64,000 nucleotides of DNA from Lampris incognitus (GCF_029633865.1 NC_079214.1:24820873-24884872), one strand, 5' to 3'. Shown: positions 30,893 through 43,018, counted from the stretch's first letter. A program made the numbers and translations. Notes: generated by a model from the sequence alone, not told the origin.

Positions 30893-33128
30893 AACATAAA
30901 ACGAGAACACTACCAGCTGCCTAAAAGAGGGGAGATATTTGGTGAAACAGCAAGCACAAAATACTTTTCTAAACTAGATGCGTCCTCAGGGTTTTGGCAG
31001 ATAAGTCTAGATGAATAGAGTGTCAAACTCTGTACATTCAACACTCCATTCGGAAGGTATTCTTTCAAAAGATTACCTTTTGGGCGGGCTTCTGCACCTG
31101 CGGTGTTTCATAGAACAAGCCAACAAATTTTTGAAAGCGTTCCAGGTGTCAAGGTATACATTAATGACATATTGACATGGGGCAGTACAATTGACGAGCA
31201 TGAACAGAGGTTGAAAATAGCCCTAGACGCAGCCAGAACTACTGGCTTGAAACTGAATGCAGGCAAATGTCAGTACAGACAAGCAGAAATCACTTTTCTT
31301 GTGAAAAGCTGACACAAGACGGTGTAGAAATTGACCAAAGCAAAGTCATAGCCATTAGGCATATGCCTGCACCAACCGATAAAGAGGGTGTTCAGAGATT
31401 TCTTGGTATGGGAAACTACGTAGGCGAGTTTATACCTAACCTCTCAAGCCACACCAGTCAGATGAGAGGTCTGCTAGTGAAAACTTCTGACTGGAGTTGG
31501 GGCAGTACCCATCAGAGAGAGTTTGATGAGTTGAAAGAGACTTGATGGTGAAGCACCCGTCTTAAAGTTCTATGATGAAAAACATCAAACCAAAATTTCA
31601 GCGGATGCACCTAAATCACGGATAGGTGCAGTGTTGCTGCAGAGATACGACACTTGATGGCGCCCAGTAGCTTATGCCTCAAGCGCATTGAAAACCTCAG
31701 AGTGCAATTATGCACAGATAGAAAAGGAAGCTTTAGCTGTTGCATATGGATGTGAAAAGTTTCATGTGTTCAGCTATGGTAAAAAAGTTTGGGCTGAAAC
31801 AGACCACAAGCCGCTAATGGCCATAGAAAAAAAAGGCCTAGCGAACACACCACCTAGGGTACAAAGGTTGTTCCTTAAAATGCAGAAATATGACATTGAG
31901 CTTGAATACAGACCTTGTAAAGAACTGTTAGTGGCAGGCATGCTGTCACATGCATGTCAGTTTGATGAGGAAAAGCTGTCCAGTCTCAGCTGAGATGTGG
32001 ACCATCATAGATAGGGCCACGGCTGAGGACATAATGCTTAAAAGTGTAATTAAAGCAATCACCCAGGGTTGGTCTGTGCACTGTCTACCTGCACCTTACC
32101 ACCAGTTCAGGGATGAGTTGTCAGTATTAGATGGCATTCTGTTTAAGGGTCCTAGAATTGTGATTCCTAAGGTTTTGCAATGTAGCATGTTGGATCAAAA
32201 TACATGAGGGATATCTTGGTATGGAGAAGTCTAAGAGAAGGGCCAAAGCAGTACTATACTGACTGGGTTTGGGTTTGGACATAGAGCAGACCATACGTTC
32301 ATGTGAAACCTGTCAGAAACATAGGGCCAAGCAGGCAAAAGAGCCCATGTGGGTTGAGAATAATGAGGTGTGTTAAGCATGGAGCAAAGTGGGCGTAGAT
32401 CTGTTTGAGCTAGAAGGGAAAACCTACATGCTTGTGGTTGACTATTTCTCAAACTACCCAGAGATGGCGCTCCTGAAAAACATAACAGCATCGCAGGTTA
32501 TCACATATATCAAGTCATTTTTTGCGCATCATAACATATCTGATTATGTAATGACTGATAATGGACCACAGTTCAGCTGTGAGGAGTTCCGCAACTTTGC
32601 AAAGACCTATGAGTTCAAACATGTGACTTTGAGTCCAAAGTATCCATTGTCTAAATGGTCTCATTGAAAATGAAGTGAAAATTGTGACATTGCTAATCAA
32701 GAAAGCTGTTGATTCTAAAACCGATCCTTATTTAGCACTACTGAACTACAGTTCAACTCCACTGTCACACGGGCGGTCACCAGCTGAACTGCTGTTCAGC
32801 AGACAGTTAAAAACCCGGAGCCACATTACTAGAAAGTGAATTTGTACTTGACAAAGGGTTAGTTGGGAGAAAACAAAAGGACAAACTGAAACAAAAAATA
32901 AATTATGACAGAGGGTTGAAAGAACTGAGCGAGCTGAAACCAAATGATAGGGTCAAATTGCATGATGGAAAATACTGGAGCCTAGAAGCTAGGGTACTGC
33001 AGAATGTAGCTCCAAGATCTTATGAGGTGCAAACACAAGAAGGGGCAACATACAGGAGAAATCGCGGACACTTATTGAAGGTACTTGAAAAGGAACAAAG
33101 TGTTAATGAGGAAATAAACGTGAATTGA

Positions 33129-33834
33129 TAATGCAAACTTGCCTGTAACTGAAACACCAACAAATGTCACTAAATAAACAAGCATATTCAAGATGGTGTT
33201 GCTACAAAGTGAGCTAAACTTATGTTATTTTTGCTGCACTTTAGCTACAACCTTCCAGCTTCCTTCCCACTGGCACAGCGCACAAGCGGGAGACAATATC
33301 CACCTTGTGGGGGTCTGCAGCCAGACTCTTTCCTAACTATCTGACAGACATGTCTTAGGCAAAATTCTAAAGTTTTTCACAACCTTGAATCCATAAATTG
33401 GTCTATCTACTTCGTACAAGGATGGTCAGAAAATAGACTAGCTAGCCAATGGTAGCTAAAACAACACATGATACTATCTACTAGCTATCTACATTAATCA
33501 GGAATCAGGAACATTTTATTGAGACAACATTGAGACCCTTCCATTTTAAACTCATAATTTCGAAATTATCAATGACAGTTATGCAGTAGCTGTGTCTGGT
33601 GATGATGTCGCCATGCCTGTGTCAGGTTGAACCTGTAGAGCAGCGCTAACCCAGCTGCAACTGCTCTTTCAATAACTTCAGCTAATTCGCCCGGACTAGC
33701 CATTTTGAGGCTAAGGCTAAGATGCTGTTAATGGTGTTCACAGCTTTGGCCGGATGCGGCTGAGACCACCCTTCTCCATGGAAAAAACAAAAACTGAGGT
33801 CACACATAAGGGGTCGTGGTCAATTAGCATATTT
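33129..33834. other. no gene seen
   Basis: Sequence 3' of the gypsy integrase. It should contain the 3' LTR if one survived, but no match to sequence before Gag was found. Confidence 0.35.
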
Positions 33835-34080
33835 TTGTACTTTTAGATTAAACATTTATTTTTGACATTTATATTTATATTTAACATTTACATGTATAGG
33901 TTTAAATATTTATATTTATTTACATGTATATTTAACATTTACATTTAGGTTTAAAATTTTAATTTATATTTAACATTTAAATTTATATTTGACATTTTTA
34001 TTTAACATTCACATTTATATTCAACATTTACACATAGCATTTATATTTACATAAAATATTATTTATAATTTTGCTTTAAT
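33835..34080. repeat. AT-rich degenerate tandem repeat (ATTTATATTTAAC-type)
   Basis: Irregular repeats of ATTTATATTTAACATTTACA and variants over ~245 bp. It is followed by ordinary AT-rich sequence to 34556 with no gene. Confidence 0.85.
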
Positions 34081-34556
34081 GTTGTCTTATTAGTTTCATT
34101 ACTTTTGAAAAGATATCACAATATTTTACATGAATTTCTCACTAAATGTTTAAAAAAGTGAGTTGAAAATTGCATTGCATTTTATTACATTTGGCAATGC
34201 TAAATGTGCAAAAACTGAGCAGGAAAACAGAAGGTGCAACTTTTTACAAATGGCGCCCCATATACGTTGACTTATCTGTTTTGCAGTCTTGTACCCCTTT
34301 TTTTTTTCCTTAACAAGGAACCAACAATTTTTTCAAAGCAGTAGTTTTTTTGTTAGCTACTTCTGATGTTTAATGGTCTTTTCAGATGTTAAGCGACACT
34401 CTGCCTGCATACACGCTTGGATCTGCGGGGTCTCGGTGCACTCCTTGTGAATAGAAAGGCACACAAGCACTCCGCGAGTAAACACCGTGCGCTCTAATGT
34501 GGTAACCATGGAAACGGCTTCGGTGCACTACTGTGTCTCTGCTGGTACAACTGTAT

Positions 34557-34691
34557 AAGGGTTTTTTTTTAGGGAGTTGTTCCTTATCCGATGCAAGGGT
34601 CTAAGTACAGGATGTTGTGTTGCTGTAAAGCCCCTTGAGGCAAATTTGTAATTTGTGATATTGGGCAAATAAAATTGACTTGACTTGACTT
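34557..34691 (+). mobile_element. L2 LINE 3' tail, short truncated copy
   Basis: It matches the 3' UTR of the L2 at 45927-48664: TTGTTCCTTATCCGATG, GGATGTTGTGTTGCTGT and AATTTGTGATATTGGGC, ending AATAAAATTGACTTGACTTG. All coding sequence is missing. Confidence 0.8.
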
Positions 34692-34718
34692 ATAGGCTAT
34701 AGCAACATACCAAAATAT

Positions 34719-35111
34719 CCATCCATCTATCCATTATCCGAACCGCTTATCCTGCTTTCAGGGTCGCGGGGATGCTGGAGCCTATCCCAACAGTCATTGG
34801 GCGGCAGGCAGGGAGCCACCCTAGACAGGCCGCCAGGCCATCACACAGAGCCCACACACTCACACACACACACAGACACATTCATACCTAGGGACAATTT
34901 AGTATGGCCAATTCACCTGACCTACATGTCTTTGGACTGTGGGAGGAAACCGGAGCCCCCGGAGGAAACCCACGCAGACACGGGGAGAACATGTAAACTC
35001 CACACAAAGGACGCCCTGGGATGACCCACCAAGGTTGGACAACCCCGGGGCTCGAACCCAAGACCATCTTGCTGTGAGGCGACCACGCTAACCACTGCGT
35101 CACCATGCTGC
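34719..35111 (-). mobile_element. SINE-A, full length
   Basis: The duplication CATACCAAAATAT (34706-34718) and CATACCAAATAT (35112-35123) flanks it. The minus strand carries a tRNA-like head ending with the B box GGGTTCGAGCC, the conserved body (TCCACAGTCCAAAGACATG region), an AC/GT-rich stretch and the RTE-like 3' end with a GGATAGATGGATGG tail. Confidence 0.9.
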
Positions 35112-35123
35112 CATACCAAATAT

Positions 35124-36316
35124 ATCTTCTGAATATATTGAAAGAAAGCGTCTATAAATAAATGACATATCTACTAACTTTCAAATTAGCTCAGTTAGTT
35201 AGTTTACTAGTAAGGTGACTTGAGTTTAATTGAGTTGATTTAGCTAGCTAATTCTCTGTGCCAAGTGTTCAGCCATATGGACTGGCATCAAAGAGTGCTG
35301 TTCCAGTTTATGCTTCAATTTATGACCCAGTAACTCTCAATGCTGTTAGGAGCGATTCAGATTTTGCATCTTTTGTGTGCACAAATTCATTATTTTCAAT
35401 GGAGATGCACAACCGAAAGCAATGCTGTCGTGGTGCACGTTCATTGTGACACAGTTGCTTTTTTTGGGGGGTGCATCCGTGGAGCACTGAGATGGAAAAA
35501 TCTCAGCTTTATCCAATGCAAGAAGCGCACCGTAGGTCATATGAAAAGAATTAACTATAATCAGCTCTACAGGACTTACTTCACCCTTTCCATTCAAGGA
35601 CAAATCAAGCATTAAAGTTACTGTGAGGGATTTACGGTACTGGGAATCCATTTATCTTTTGTTTTAAAATGTTCTTAGTTAAAGATAGAACGAGTAGGAT
35701 TTTCCCTAAAAATCAATGTATCCACTAATACAAAAAAAACCCCTCTCACTTCATCCTCGGTGGCCACTTGGGGTCGAGTATGACTGTCCTCCCTCTGGGT
35801 CCCCAAGTGGGCGTAGAGGCCGATCCTGGAGCCACATAATGGGAGGACACCTGCATGTGACAGCTATTCATATGGAGTGGCTGATGCGCCTGCAGCCACC
35901 ATTGCAGGGGGTGGCCAGAGGTCAATGGCATGAAGAATCAAGACGATTGGGGACCACCCTCTGTTGCAGCCTTCATCTGCCTTCAATGCCGTTGTGGCCT
36001 GGAGACATCTTCCACCAGTCCCCTCGTTGAAGTCTTTGTTGGATCGCGCTTAGTCTGGAACCTCTCCCTTGACCTGTCTGTCTTGGATGACCCTACCAAG
36101 AGCCAAGCTATGGACGGCATAGCTCTGGGGATCATTGGTACGTGTAAGCTTCTCTACCACGGCAAGGTGGCGATCCAGGAAAAGTATCAATCATCACTTA
36201 TGACCCGCTATCAGCAGAGGCCCTGTCCTCTGCCTGTATTTTCTTATTTTTCCCATTTTGCTGTGTACAGGATATTTCTGGGCATTAACCTTTGTGCAGG
36301 GGGACTCTATAAATAT
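35124..36316. other. no gene recognised; possible unclassified repeat
   Basis: Several overlapping open frames exist between 35716 and 36457, but none resembles a known protein. The phrase near 36120-36180 (CTCTGGGGATCATTGG) has the look of a dispersed repeat. I cannot classify it. Confidence 0.3.
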
Positions 36317-36985
36317 TCGGGGGGCAGCCCGGCCGGACTCGGGGGGGCACAGGGTGTAGCACAGGGCCGGGTTGTCACAGCCGGGACGCGAATTCGTGTA
36401 TTCCCAATACCGCAGGCGGCAACGTTAACCAGTCGACAAAAGGGTCCGACCCGTTAGCCAAGGGCTAACATGTCTACTTAATCGTGTACGTTACACTACC
36501 CCCCTCCTTCGGGATAGGGCGTCCCCGGCCGGACCGTCACAGCCAGGGATCCCACTTCTGACACCAATGTAGCGAATTCGGGGGGCAGCCCGGCCGGACC
36601 GTCACAGCTTGGACGTGAACTCATGTATTCCGCACTGCGGGCGACAGCGTTAACCAGTCGACTAAATGGTCCGACCCGTTAGCCAAAGGCTACCGAGCCT
36701 ATTCATCCGTGATCATTCATTGCTCCCTTCCTTCGGGAAGGGCTTCCCCGGCCGGACTGTCACAGCCGGGGCGCGAAATCGTGTATTCCGCACCGCGGGC
36801 GACAGCGTTAACCAGTTGACTAAACGGTCCGACCCTTTAGCCAAGGGCTATCGAGCCTATTCATCTGTGATCGTTACATTGCCCCCTTCCTTCAGGAAAG
36901 GCTTCCCCGGCCGGACCGTCACAGCCGGGGATCCCACTTCTGACACCAATGCAGCGAATTTGGGGGGCAGCCCGGCCGGACCGTC
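36317..36985 (-). repeat. GC-rich tandem array of SINE-C units
   Basis: Three partial units of the tRNA-like sequence seen at 21212-21340 lie here in reverse orientation. The landmark GTTAACCAGTCGAC (or GTTGAC) recurs near 36432, 36650 and 36807, and CGGCCGGACCGTCACAGCC recurs between units. Spacing is about 218 and 157 bp, so units are unequal. It ends where the Rex1-type element begins. Confidence 0.7.
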
Positions 36986-37021
36986 ATGTTGTCGGCAAGA
37001 TAGCAAGACGTCGTCGGCAAA

Positions 37022-38140
37022 ATGGCGGTGCGCATAGGCACAGCGGCTCAGTGCTATTCTTTTCGGTGCATTTTATGGCTGTCTTTGTATGTTTTGTTGC
37101 TTGTCTTGACGACATTCTGCTGGGCGAACAACATCTACAGCCAATTCGATCTCCTAAAGATAGGACTACAGAACGAGCAGTCTGTTACTGCAGAGTTTCT
37201 CTGCTCCCACAACATACATAGCCAGGAGTCCGGGTTCTCCGTGGTTTACCATCCCAGCTGGCGGGGGGCGGAGGCAACGCAGGGACAGGAGGCAAAAGCG
37301 AGGCTGTAGAGCCAGCGTGTTGGTCAGCCTAAGGAGGCAGCCACACAAGCCGCTGCTTCCTAGTATTTTCCTAACCAACGCTAGATCCCTCTCAAATAAG
37401 ATGGACGAACTGAAGTTACAGGTTGCAATGGACAAGACCATCAGAGACCTGGCTTCATTCATTCATACCGGATACAGCTATTGAGCTAGCAGGCCGCACA
37501 ATACACCATCAGGACAGGACTAGAGACTCCGGTAAGACCAACGGAGGGGGGCTATGCATCTATGTAAACAACAGCTGGTGTACCAACACAAAGACTGTAG
37601 ACAGCTACTTCTCCCCAGACCTGGAGTACGTGAATGTTAAATGCAGGCCCATATATCTTCCCGGGGAGTTTACTGTGGTCATGATAACTGCTGTGTATAT
37701 TCCACCAGATGCTAATGCTAGCTCGGCTCTTGGACATTTACATAACACCATTAGCAACAACCAGAGCATGTATCCTGAGGCTGTTCACATCATAGCGGGG
37801 GACTTTAAACATGCTGATTTAAAAGCAGTGCTCCCTAAATTCCATCAGCAGATTAAGTGTGCTACTAGGGGAGCAAATACACTGGACAAGGTCTACTCCA
37901 ACATCAAACAGGGCTACAGGGCTAAACCACTACCACACCTGGGCCAGTCTGACAATGTGTCCCTCCTCCTAATCCCTGCATACACCCCCTCAGGAAAAGT
38001 GCTCTTACCACAACTAAGACTGTTAAAACATGGCCTGAAGGTGCCTCTCATCAGCTGCAGGACTGCTTTGAAAGAACTAACTGGGATATTTTTGAACATC
38101 AGGACCTGGAGGAGTATACCACAACTGTCCTGTGCTATAT
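37022..38140 (+). pseudogene. Rex1 leader and endonuclease region (broken)
   Basis: The leader at 37022 (MAVRIGTAAQCYSFRCILWL) contains a hydrophobic stretch. The endonuclease follows in a second frame: NSWCTNTKTVDSYFSPDLEY, FTVVMITAVYIPPDANASS and AVHIIAGDFKHADLKAVLP. The GDFN-type catalytic position reads GDFK, so an active-site asparagine appears lost. The start FTETWLHSLIPDTA of related elements is frameshifted here (TWLHSFIPDTAIELAGR). Confidence 0.75.
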
Positions 38141-38150
38141 CAAGAACTGC

Positions 38151-39890
38151 ATGGACACTGTTACCGTGGGCAAGCAAATCCAGGTTTATCCCAACCAGAA
38201 GCCCTGGATGACAAAAGAGGTCCAGAGCCTGCTGAGGGACAGTAACACTGCTCTCAGGTCTGGTGATGGGGCAAAATACAGTGCTGCCAGAGCCAACCTG
38301 AAAAGAGGCATCAGAGAGGCCAAGGCAGCTTACAAAAATAAAATTGAGGACCACTTCAACAGCAACAACTTAAGGCAGGTGTGGCAGGGGGTTAAGCACA
38401 TTACCAGCTACAAATCCAGCAACCTCACAACTACTAACAATGACACCTCACTGGCAGAGGAGCTTAACATCTTCTTTCCCCGCTTCGAGGAGAAGCCACC
38501 AGAGGCAGCCACGTTCCATCCACCAGCATACAGCAGCCTCATTCTCATGGTGGAGGAGCATGAGGGGGGGCGCACACTTAGGGCGGTGAACATGAGGAAG
38601 GCTGCGGGTCCCGATGGCGCCCCTGGAAGGGTGCTGAAGGAATCTGCGGACCAACTGGCGGGGGTCTTCACCAAGATCTTCCACCAGTCCACCATCCCAC
38701 CCTGTCTGAAGTCATCCACCATAGTCCCACTGCCAAAAAAGTCCACTGTCAACAGCCTGAATGACTACCGATCTGTGGCACTCACACCTGTCATAATGAA
38801 GTGCTTTGAGAAACTGGTTCGGAGTCACATCGTGTCAAGCCTCCCACCCACTTTCGACACACACCAGTTAGCCTACAGAGCAAATAGGTCCACAGAGGAC
38901 GCTATAGCTACATCTCTCCACACCGCCCTGACCCACCTAGAGCAGCAGGGGAGCTACGCCAGGCTGCTCTTTGTGGACTTCAGCTCTGCATTCAACACCA
39001 TCCTCCCCCACAGACTGGTGACCAAACTGACAGAACTGGGCCTTGCTTATTCCATCTGCCTCTGGATTAAGGACTTCCTGTCTGAGCGCCCACAGAGGGT
39101 CAGAGTAAGCCCCCACATCTCCTCAGCCCTCAGCCTCAGCACCGGCTCCCCACAGGGCTGTGTGCTAAGCCCCCTACTCTACACCCTGTACACACACGAC
39201 TACACCCCCCACTCACTCCAGCTACACCATCGTCAAGTTTGCAGACGACACTACTGCATACTGGGACGAGGTGGAGTGGCTGTCAGTGTGGTGCAGGGAA
39301 AATAACCTGATCCTCAACACCTCCAAGACAAAGGAGCTGATTATAGACTACAGGAGGAACAAAATGGACAATCATTCCCTTTTCATCGGCGGGGACTGTG
39401 TGGAGAGTGTCTCGGACTTAGGGTTTCTGGGCATACACATAGAGGAGGGCCTGACCTGGAGCGTTATCATCACAGCGTTGGTTAAGAAGGCAAAGCAGAG
39501 ACTTTAGGATCCTCAGGAAGAACCACCTTACCACTTCACTGCTTGTGTCCTTCTACTGCTGCTCCATAGAGAGCATACTGACCTACTGCATCTGTGTCTG
39601 GTTTGCTAGTTGCACAGTAGCAGAGAGGAAAGCGCTCCTTAGGGTCAGCACCACCGCCCAGAAGATTATCGGATGCCCACTCCCCTCCCTGGAAGACCTA
39701 TACAGTTCCCACTGCCTCAAAAAAAGCCCATGGCATCCTCAAGGACCCATCCCACCCAGGACACCATCTGTTTGAACTGCTGCCCTAGGGCAGACGTTAC
39801 AGGACAATAAGAGCTCGGGCAAACAGATTAAAGAACAGCTTCTATCCCCGAGCCATAACCGCACTAAATGCTGCTAAGTCTTGATGCCTG
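38151..39890 (+). pseudogene. Rex1 reverse transcriptase (broken)
   Basis: 38151-39200 reads cleanly: YPNQKPWMTKEVQSLLRD, MRKAAGPDGAPGRVLKES, LNDYRSVALTPVIMKCFEKL, LLFVDFSSAFNTILPHRL (motif A) and LSTGSPQGCVLSPLLYTLYT. After a frameshift near 39200 the active-site box reads IVKFADDTTAYWDE (about 39230-39272), intact. The C-terminus (LILNTSKTKELIIDYRRN, then LSFYCCSIESILTYCICVWF region) follows in further frames and ends near 39890. Only a handful of frameshifts separate it from an open gene, so it is among the younger LINEs here. Confidence 0.85.
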
Positions 39891-40056
39891 ACTTTTTGTG
39901 CAATATGTTGGTGTCCAGTAGAATGTAGAAATTAATGTGTGTGTGTTTTATGTTTTTCTCTTTATACTGATCTTTGCACTGATAAGAACTGCACTTTCAA
40001 ATTTCGTTGTACCTGTACATTGACAAAGTTCTATTCTATTCTATTCTGTTCTATAA

Positions 40057-41219
40057 AAACATAGCAACCAGGTGCCAGATCAAGATCGTAAGCACTAGGG
40101 ATGCAGTGACTAACCGATTCCACTATTAACCACACTTTAAAATATCACTGTTTTGTAACTGTAAAGGCTCAGCTACACCAAGTGTTTCTGTTCTCATGGA
40201 GGAGTTGGATGTGCCTTCCCAAAAAGAAACTCTTACTGTGGCGCTAAACCCAAAAAACATACTTCAAAAGCCGCATCCAAGGATGTAGGGTAGCACTCAC
40301 CAATTTGAAAAAGGACAGGGACAGTGCCTCATTTTCACCAATTTGTTTTGGCCAGCTAAACATGCTAACGTTTCAGAGCTACAGGCCTTCATCAGAGCAT
40401 GCTCTGATGAAGGCCTGTAGCCTCTTTAGTAAGCACCCATCCAAGAGGACACTATGACAATGGTGGACACAACCCCGAAACGACGCAAATATAGCGAGGC
40501 AAAATGCCAAGTGGACAAAACTTGTTGCAAAACGAGAGTGAATCTGGGGTTGGCCTGTACACTGACTGGGATGTGTTCTGGCAACTGCGGTCAGGGCGCA
40601 TCCTTCCGATGTCATTGAGCCGGGGGGGAGGGGCCAACTTTGAATGTTATGTTTACAAACTGCAACCGACGAATCCTACTCGTTCTACCTACCGTTAGTT
40701 TAGTCAGTAAGGCTTACTGCTAAATTACCACAACTTTTGCACATGAAACGGCCAAATCAACAGACTGCTTGTGATTTGGACCAATTGTCGGATTTCATGT
40801 CCTGCAACTTATGTCATTGCAGCATGCAGCTTTTGGTTTCTTAGGAACGGCAGACACAACAGTAGTGCAAGCACCTTGGATAAAAGGATGAAAGCAGCAC
40901 GACTGGCATTTTCCACGCAATTTTATACGCAATATCTGAATGGCCCCTTACTCGGGGGAGTTTTGTGACCATCCGACTGTTGAGCCAGTCATGTGACATT
41001 GTCTATACATCAGACTGGCACATCTGGGAACTTTGGCTTGCAGCACGTCCCTGCCCCTTTTGGGGGAAAACAAACGACATTCGCCATAGGCTTTAATGTA
41101 TAATAGCAGTACAAAACAAAACCAATAGAAAACCACAAGTTAAATTAGTTTATAAATGAACCAAATACACTATCAAGTAAATACGTGTCCACTCTGCCTG
41201 TCATAGAATGCACAAGATA
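40057..41219. other. no gene seen; contains a perfect palindrome
   Basis: Short open frames only. Sequence around 40300-40700 (AACATGCTAACGTTTCAGAG and neighbours) looks like a dispersed repeat. The 44-bp palindrome is listed separately. Confidence 0.35.
40378..40421. repeat. 44-bp perfect palindrome
   Basis: GCTACAGGCCTTCATCAGAG continues through GCATGC at the centre (40399/40400) into the exact reverse complement, with no loop and no mismatch. Confidence 0.95.
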
Positions 41220-41230
41220 CAACAAAGATT

Positions 41231-41687
41231 TTTTGTTTTTTTTTTTGGGGGGGGGGATTTTTCCCGATTTTTCTCCCCAATTGTACTTGGCCAATTACCT
41301 CACTCTTCCGAGCCTTCCCGGTCGCTGCTTCACTCCCTCTACCGACCCAGGGAGGGCTGCAGACTACCACATGCCTCCTCCGATACACGTGGAGTCGCCA
41401 GCCACTTTTCACCTGACAGTGAGGAGCTTTGCCAGGGGGATGTAGCATGTGGGAGGATCACGCTATTCCCTCCAGTTCCCCCTCCCCCCTGAACAGGCAC
41501 CCCGACCAAACAGAGGAGGCGTTAGTGCAGCGACCAGGACACATACCCACATCCGGCTTCCCACCCGCACACAGCCAGTTGTGTCTGTAGGGACGCCTGA
41601 CCAAGCCAGAGGTAACACGGGAATTCAAACCAATGATCCCCGTGTTGGTAGGCAACGGAATAGACCACTACACAACCTGGACACCCT
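41231..41687 (-). mobile_element. SINE-B (tRNA-like), ~457 bp
   Basis: The duplication CAACAAAGATT lies at 41220-41230 and 41688-41698. The minus strand starts with a tRNA-like head (TAGTGGTCTATTCCGTTGCC, B box GGTTTGAATTC). The body contains GTGGCTGGCGACTCC, and the tail is TTGGGGAGAAAAATCGGG then T/C-runs. A second copy lies at 51288-51698. Confidence 0.85.
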
Positions 41688-41698
41688 CAACAAAGATT

Positions 41699-42646
41699 CA
41701 TTTGATCCAGCTTCAGTCATGTCCCCTCAATCTCTTGAGCATCAATCTGGTGCAATAACCCCACTCAATGGTCGGAGGTGTGCTAGCCAGACATCTATTT
41801 TTACCTTATTGAGTCTCCAGGTAACAAATTACCAGTGAAATATTTACTTCTTAGTCCTGCTCTACAAATAGTATGTCAGCTAGCAATAGCACTGTGCTCT
41901 GACAACTGATCTAGCTACATTATAGCCTATACATTAGCCCGGTCAGTCTAGCCTGAGTCCCAACCAGTAACTGTTAGTAGCCTACAAAGAACCCGGGCCC
42001 CACTGCAACCTATTCCTTATATAATGTAGGATAGAGGAGGCTATGAATTTTTATACAATTCAGCAAAGCGGATGACCGCGCACAGGTTCGCTGCCACTGT
42101 CTCACCTTTACAATATGCGCTGTGGCTGACATCTGTGCTACCAACATTAGGCTACAGCTGTAAATATTAAATTCATGGAAGTAAAAATGGTTTGTCTTTG
42201 CACCCCTAAAATAAGCTAAGCTATGCTTAACAAATAACACAGGTGACTCATTTCACACACTGGCAAATGAGCGGCGCAGCGGCTAACACACAAGCCTACC
42301 TTAGTGACCAGAAGTCCTCTCATTCGTGCACTTGTGTTCTTCTGTGTTCTTCTCAGTAATTCCATCCCAACTGTGTCCAGAGCCATTAAAATGTCCCTTT
42401 TACTTTCATCAATGCCAGCTTTCTCTTTCTGATTTAGGGATCTGGTTAAGTGTTTGGAGATGCAGGGTCCCATAGCTTTCCGTTGGCTTCCCATCATATA
42501 GCTTGGAGCTATAAAGCCCTTCTATCAGGATCTTTTTTAGGACATGGCAGGGGCACAAATCGGAGATCAGCATTTTTGAATGTATTGTTAGTTCAACCAA
42601 CTACACGGCAACTCTTTGGCATAGCATTGCTAATTTAAACGAGTTT
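41699..42646. other. no gene recognised
   Basis: Overlapping minus-strand frames at 42216-42600 contain a mildly charged peptide (KSERESWHD, DESKRDILMALDT), but no family is recognised. Confidence 0.3.
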
Positions 42647-42655
42647 GTTTAAAGT

Positions 42656-43009
42656 GCACGGTGGTGCAGTGATTAGCGCGATCGCCTCAGAGCAAGAAGG
42701 TCCTGGGTTCGAGCCCCAGGGTAGTCCAACCTTGGGGGTCGTCCTGGGTCATCCTCTGTGTGGAGTTTGCATGTTCTCCCCGTGTCTGCATGGGTTTCCT
42801 CTGGGTGCTCCGGTTTCCTCCCACAGTCCAAAGACATGTAGGTCAGGTGAATCGGCCGTACTAAGTTGTCCCTAGGTGTGAATATGTCGGCCCTGTGATG
42901 GTCTAACAGCCTGTCCAGGGTGTCTCCCCACCTGCCGCCCAGTGACTGCTGGAATAGGCTCCCACGACCCTGAGTAACGATAAGCAGTTTTGATAATGGA
43001 TGGATGGAT
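42656..43009 (+). mobile_element. SINE-A, full length, plus strand
   Basis: GTTTAAAGT flanks it at 42647-42655 and 43010-43018. The head GCACGGTGGTGCAGTGATTA, B box GGGTTCGAGCC, body and RTE-like 3' end with a (GGAT)n tail are all present. Confidence 0.92.
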
Positions 43010-43018
43010 GTTTAAAGT

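Larger units (their letters stand above)
29760..33128 (+). pseudogene. Ty3/gypsy Pol: protease, RT, RNase H, integrase (broken)
   Basis: In order: protease KLDTGTQANIMAE (29765); RT start LRLCMDPKELKR, interrupted by a foreign ~584 bp insert; RT core YFSKLDASSGFWQI, RLPFGRASAPAVFHR and VYINDILTWG; RNase H KISADAPKSRIGAVLLQ, QIEKEALAVAYG and TDHKPLMAI; integrase ETCQKHRAKQAKEP, VVDYFSNYPEMALL and MTDNGPQFSCEEF; then a C-terminal LKPNDRVKLHDGKYWSLEA (31157-31168 is the RT active-site box, reading YIND instead of YxDD). Many frameshifts and stops are present. The domain order RT-RNase H-integrase is that of Ty3/gypsy. I could not find flanking LTRs. Confidence 0.85.
36986..40056 (+). mobile_element. 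Rex1-type (CR1 group) LINE, nearly full length
   Basis: It runs about 3.07 kb from near CATGTTGTCGGCAAGATAG to a TTCTATTCTATTCTATTCTG tail. The coding order is an N-terminal leader, APE endonuclease, then reverse transcriptase. The motif set and tail agree with the fish Rex1/Babar group. No clear target duplication was identified. Confidence 0.75.

Noticed and set aside
28652..34000. LTRs for the gypsy element
   Set aside because: I compared the sequence before Gag with that after integrase and saw no convincing direct repeat, so no LTR is annotated.
35716..36457. Overlapping frames up to 175 codons
   Set aside because: They run into the SINE-C array and use several frames of probable repeat DNA, with no known motif.
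42216..42600. Possible hAT N-terminal fragment on the minus strand
   Set aside because: The peptide has no BED finger, RW block or other diagnostic motif, so I left it unassigned.
21212..43009. tRNA genes suggested by A- and B-box-like motifs
   Set aside because: All such sites are heads of SINEs repeated in the window, with SINE bodies and tails; none folds by eye into a complete tRNA with acceptor stem.
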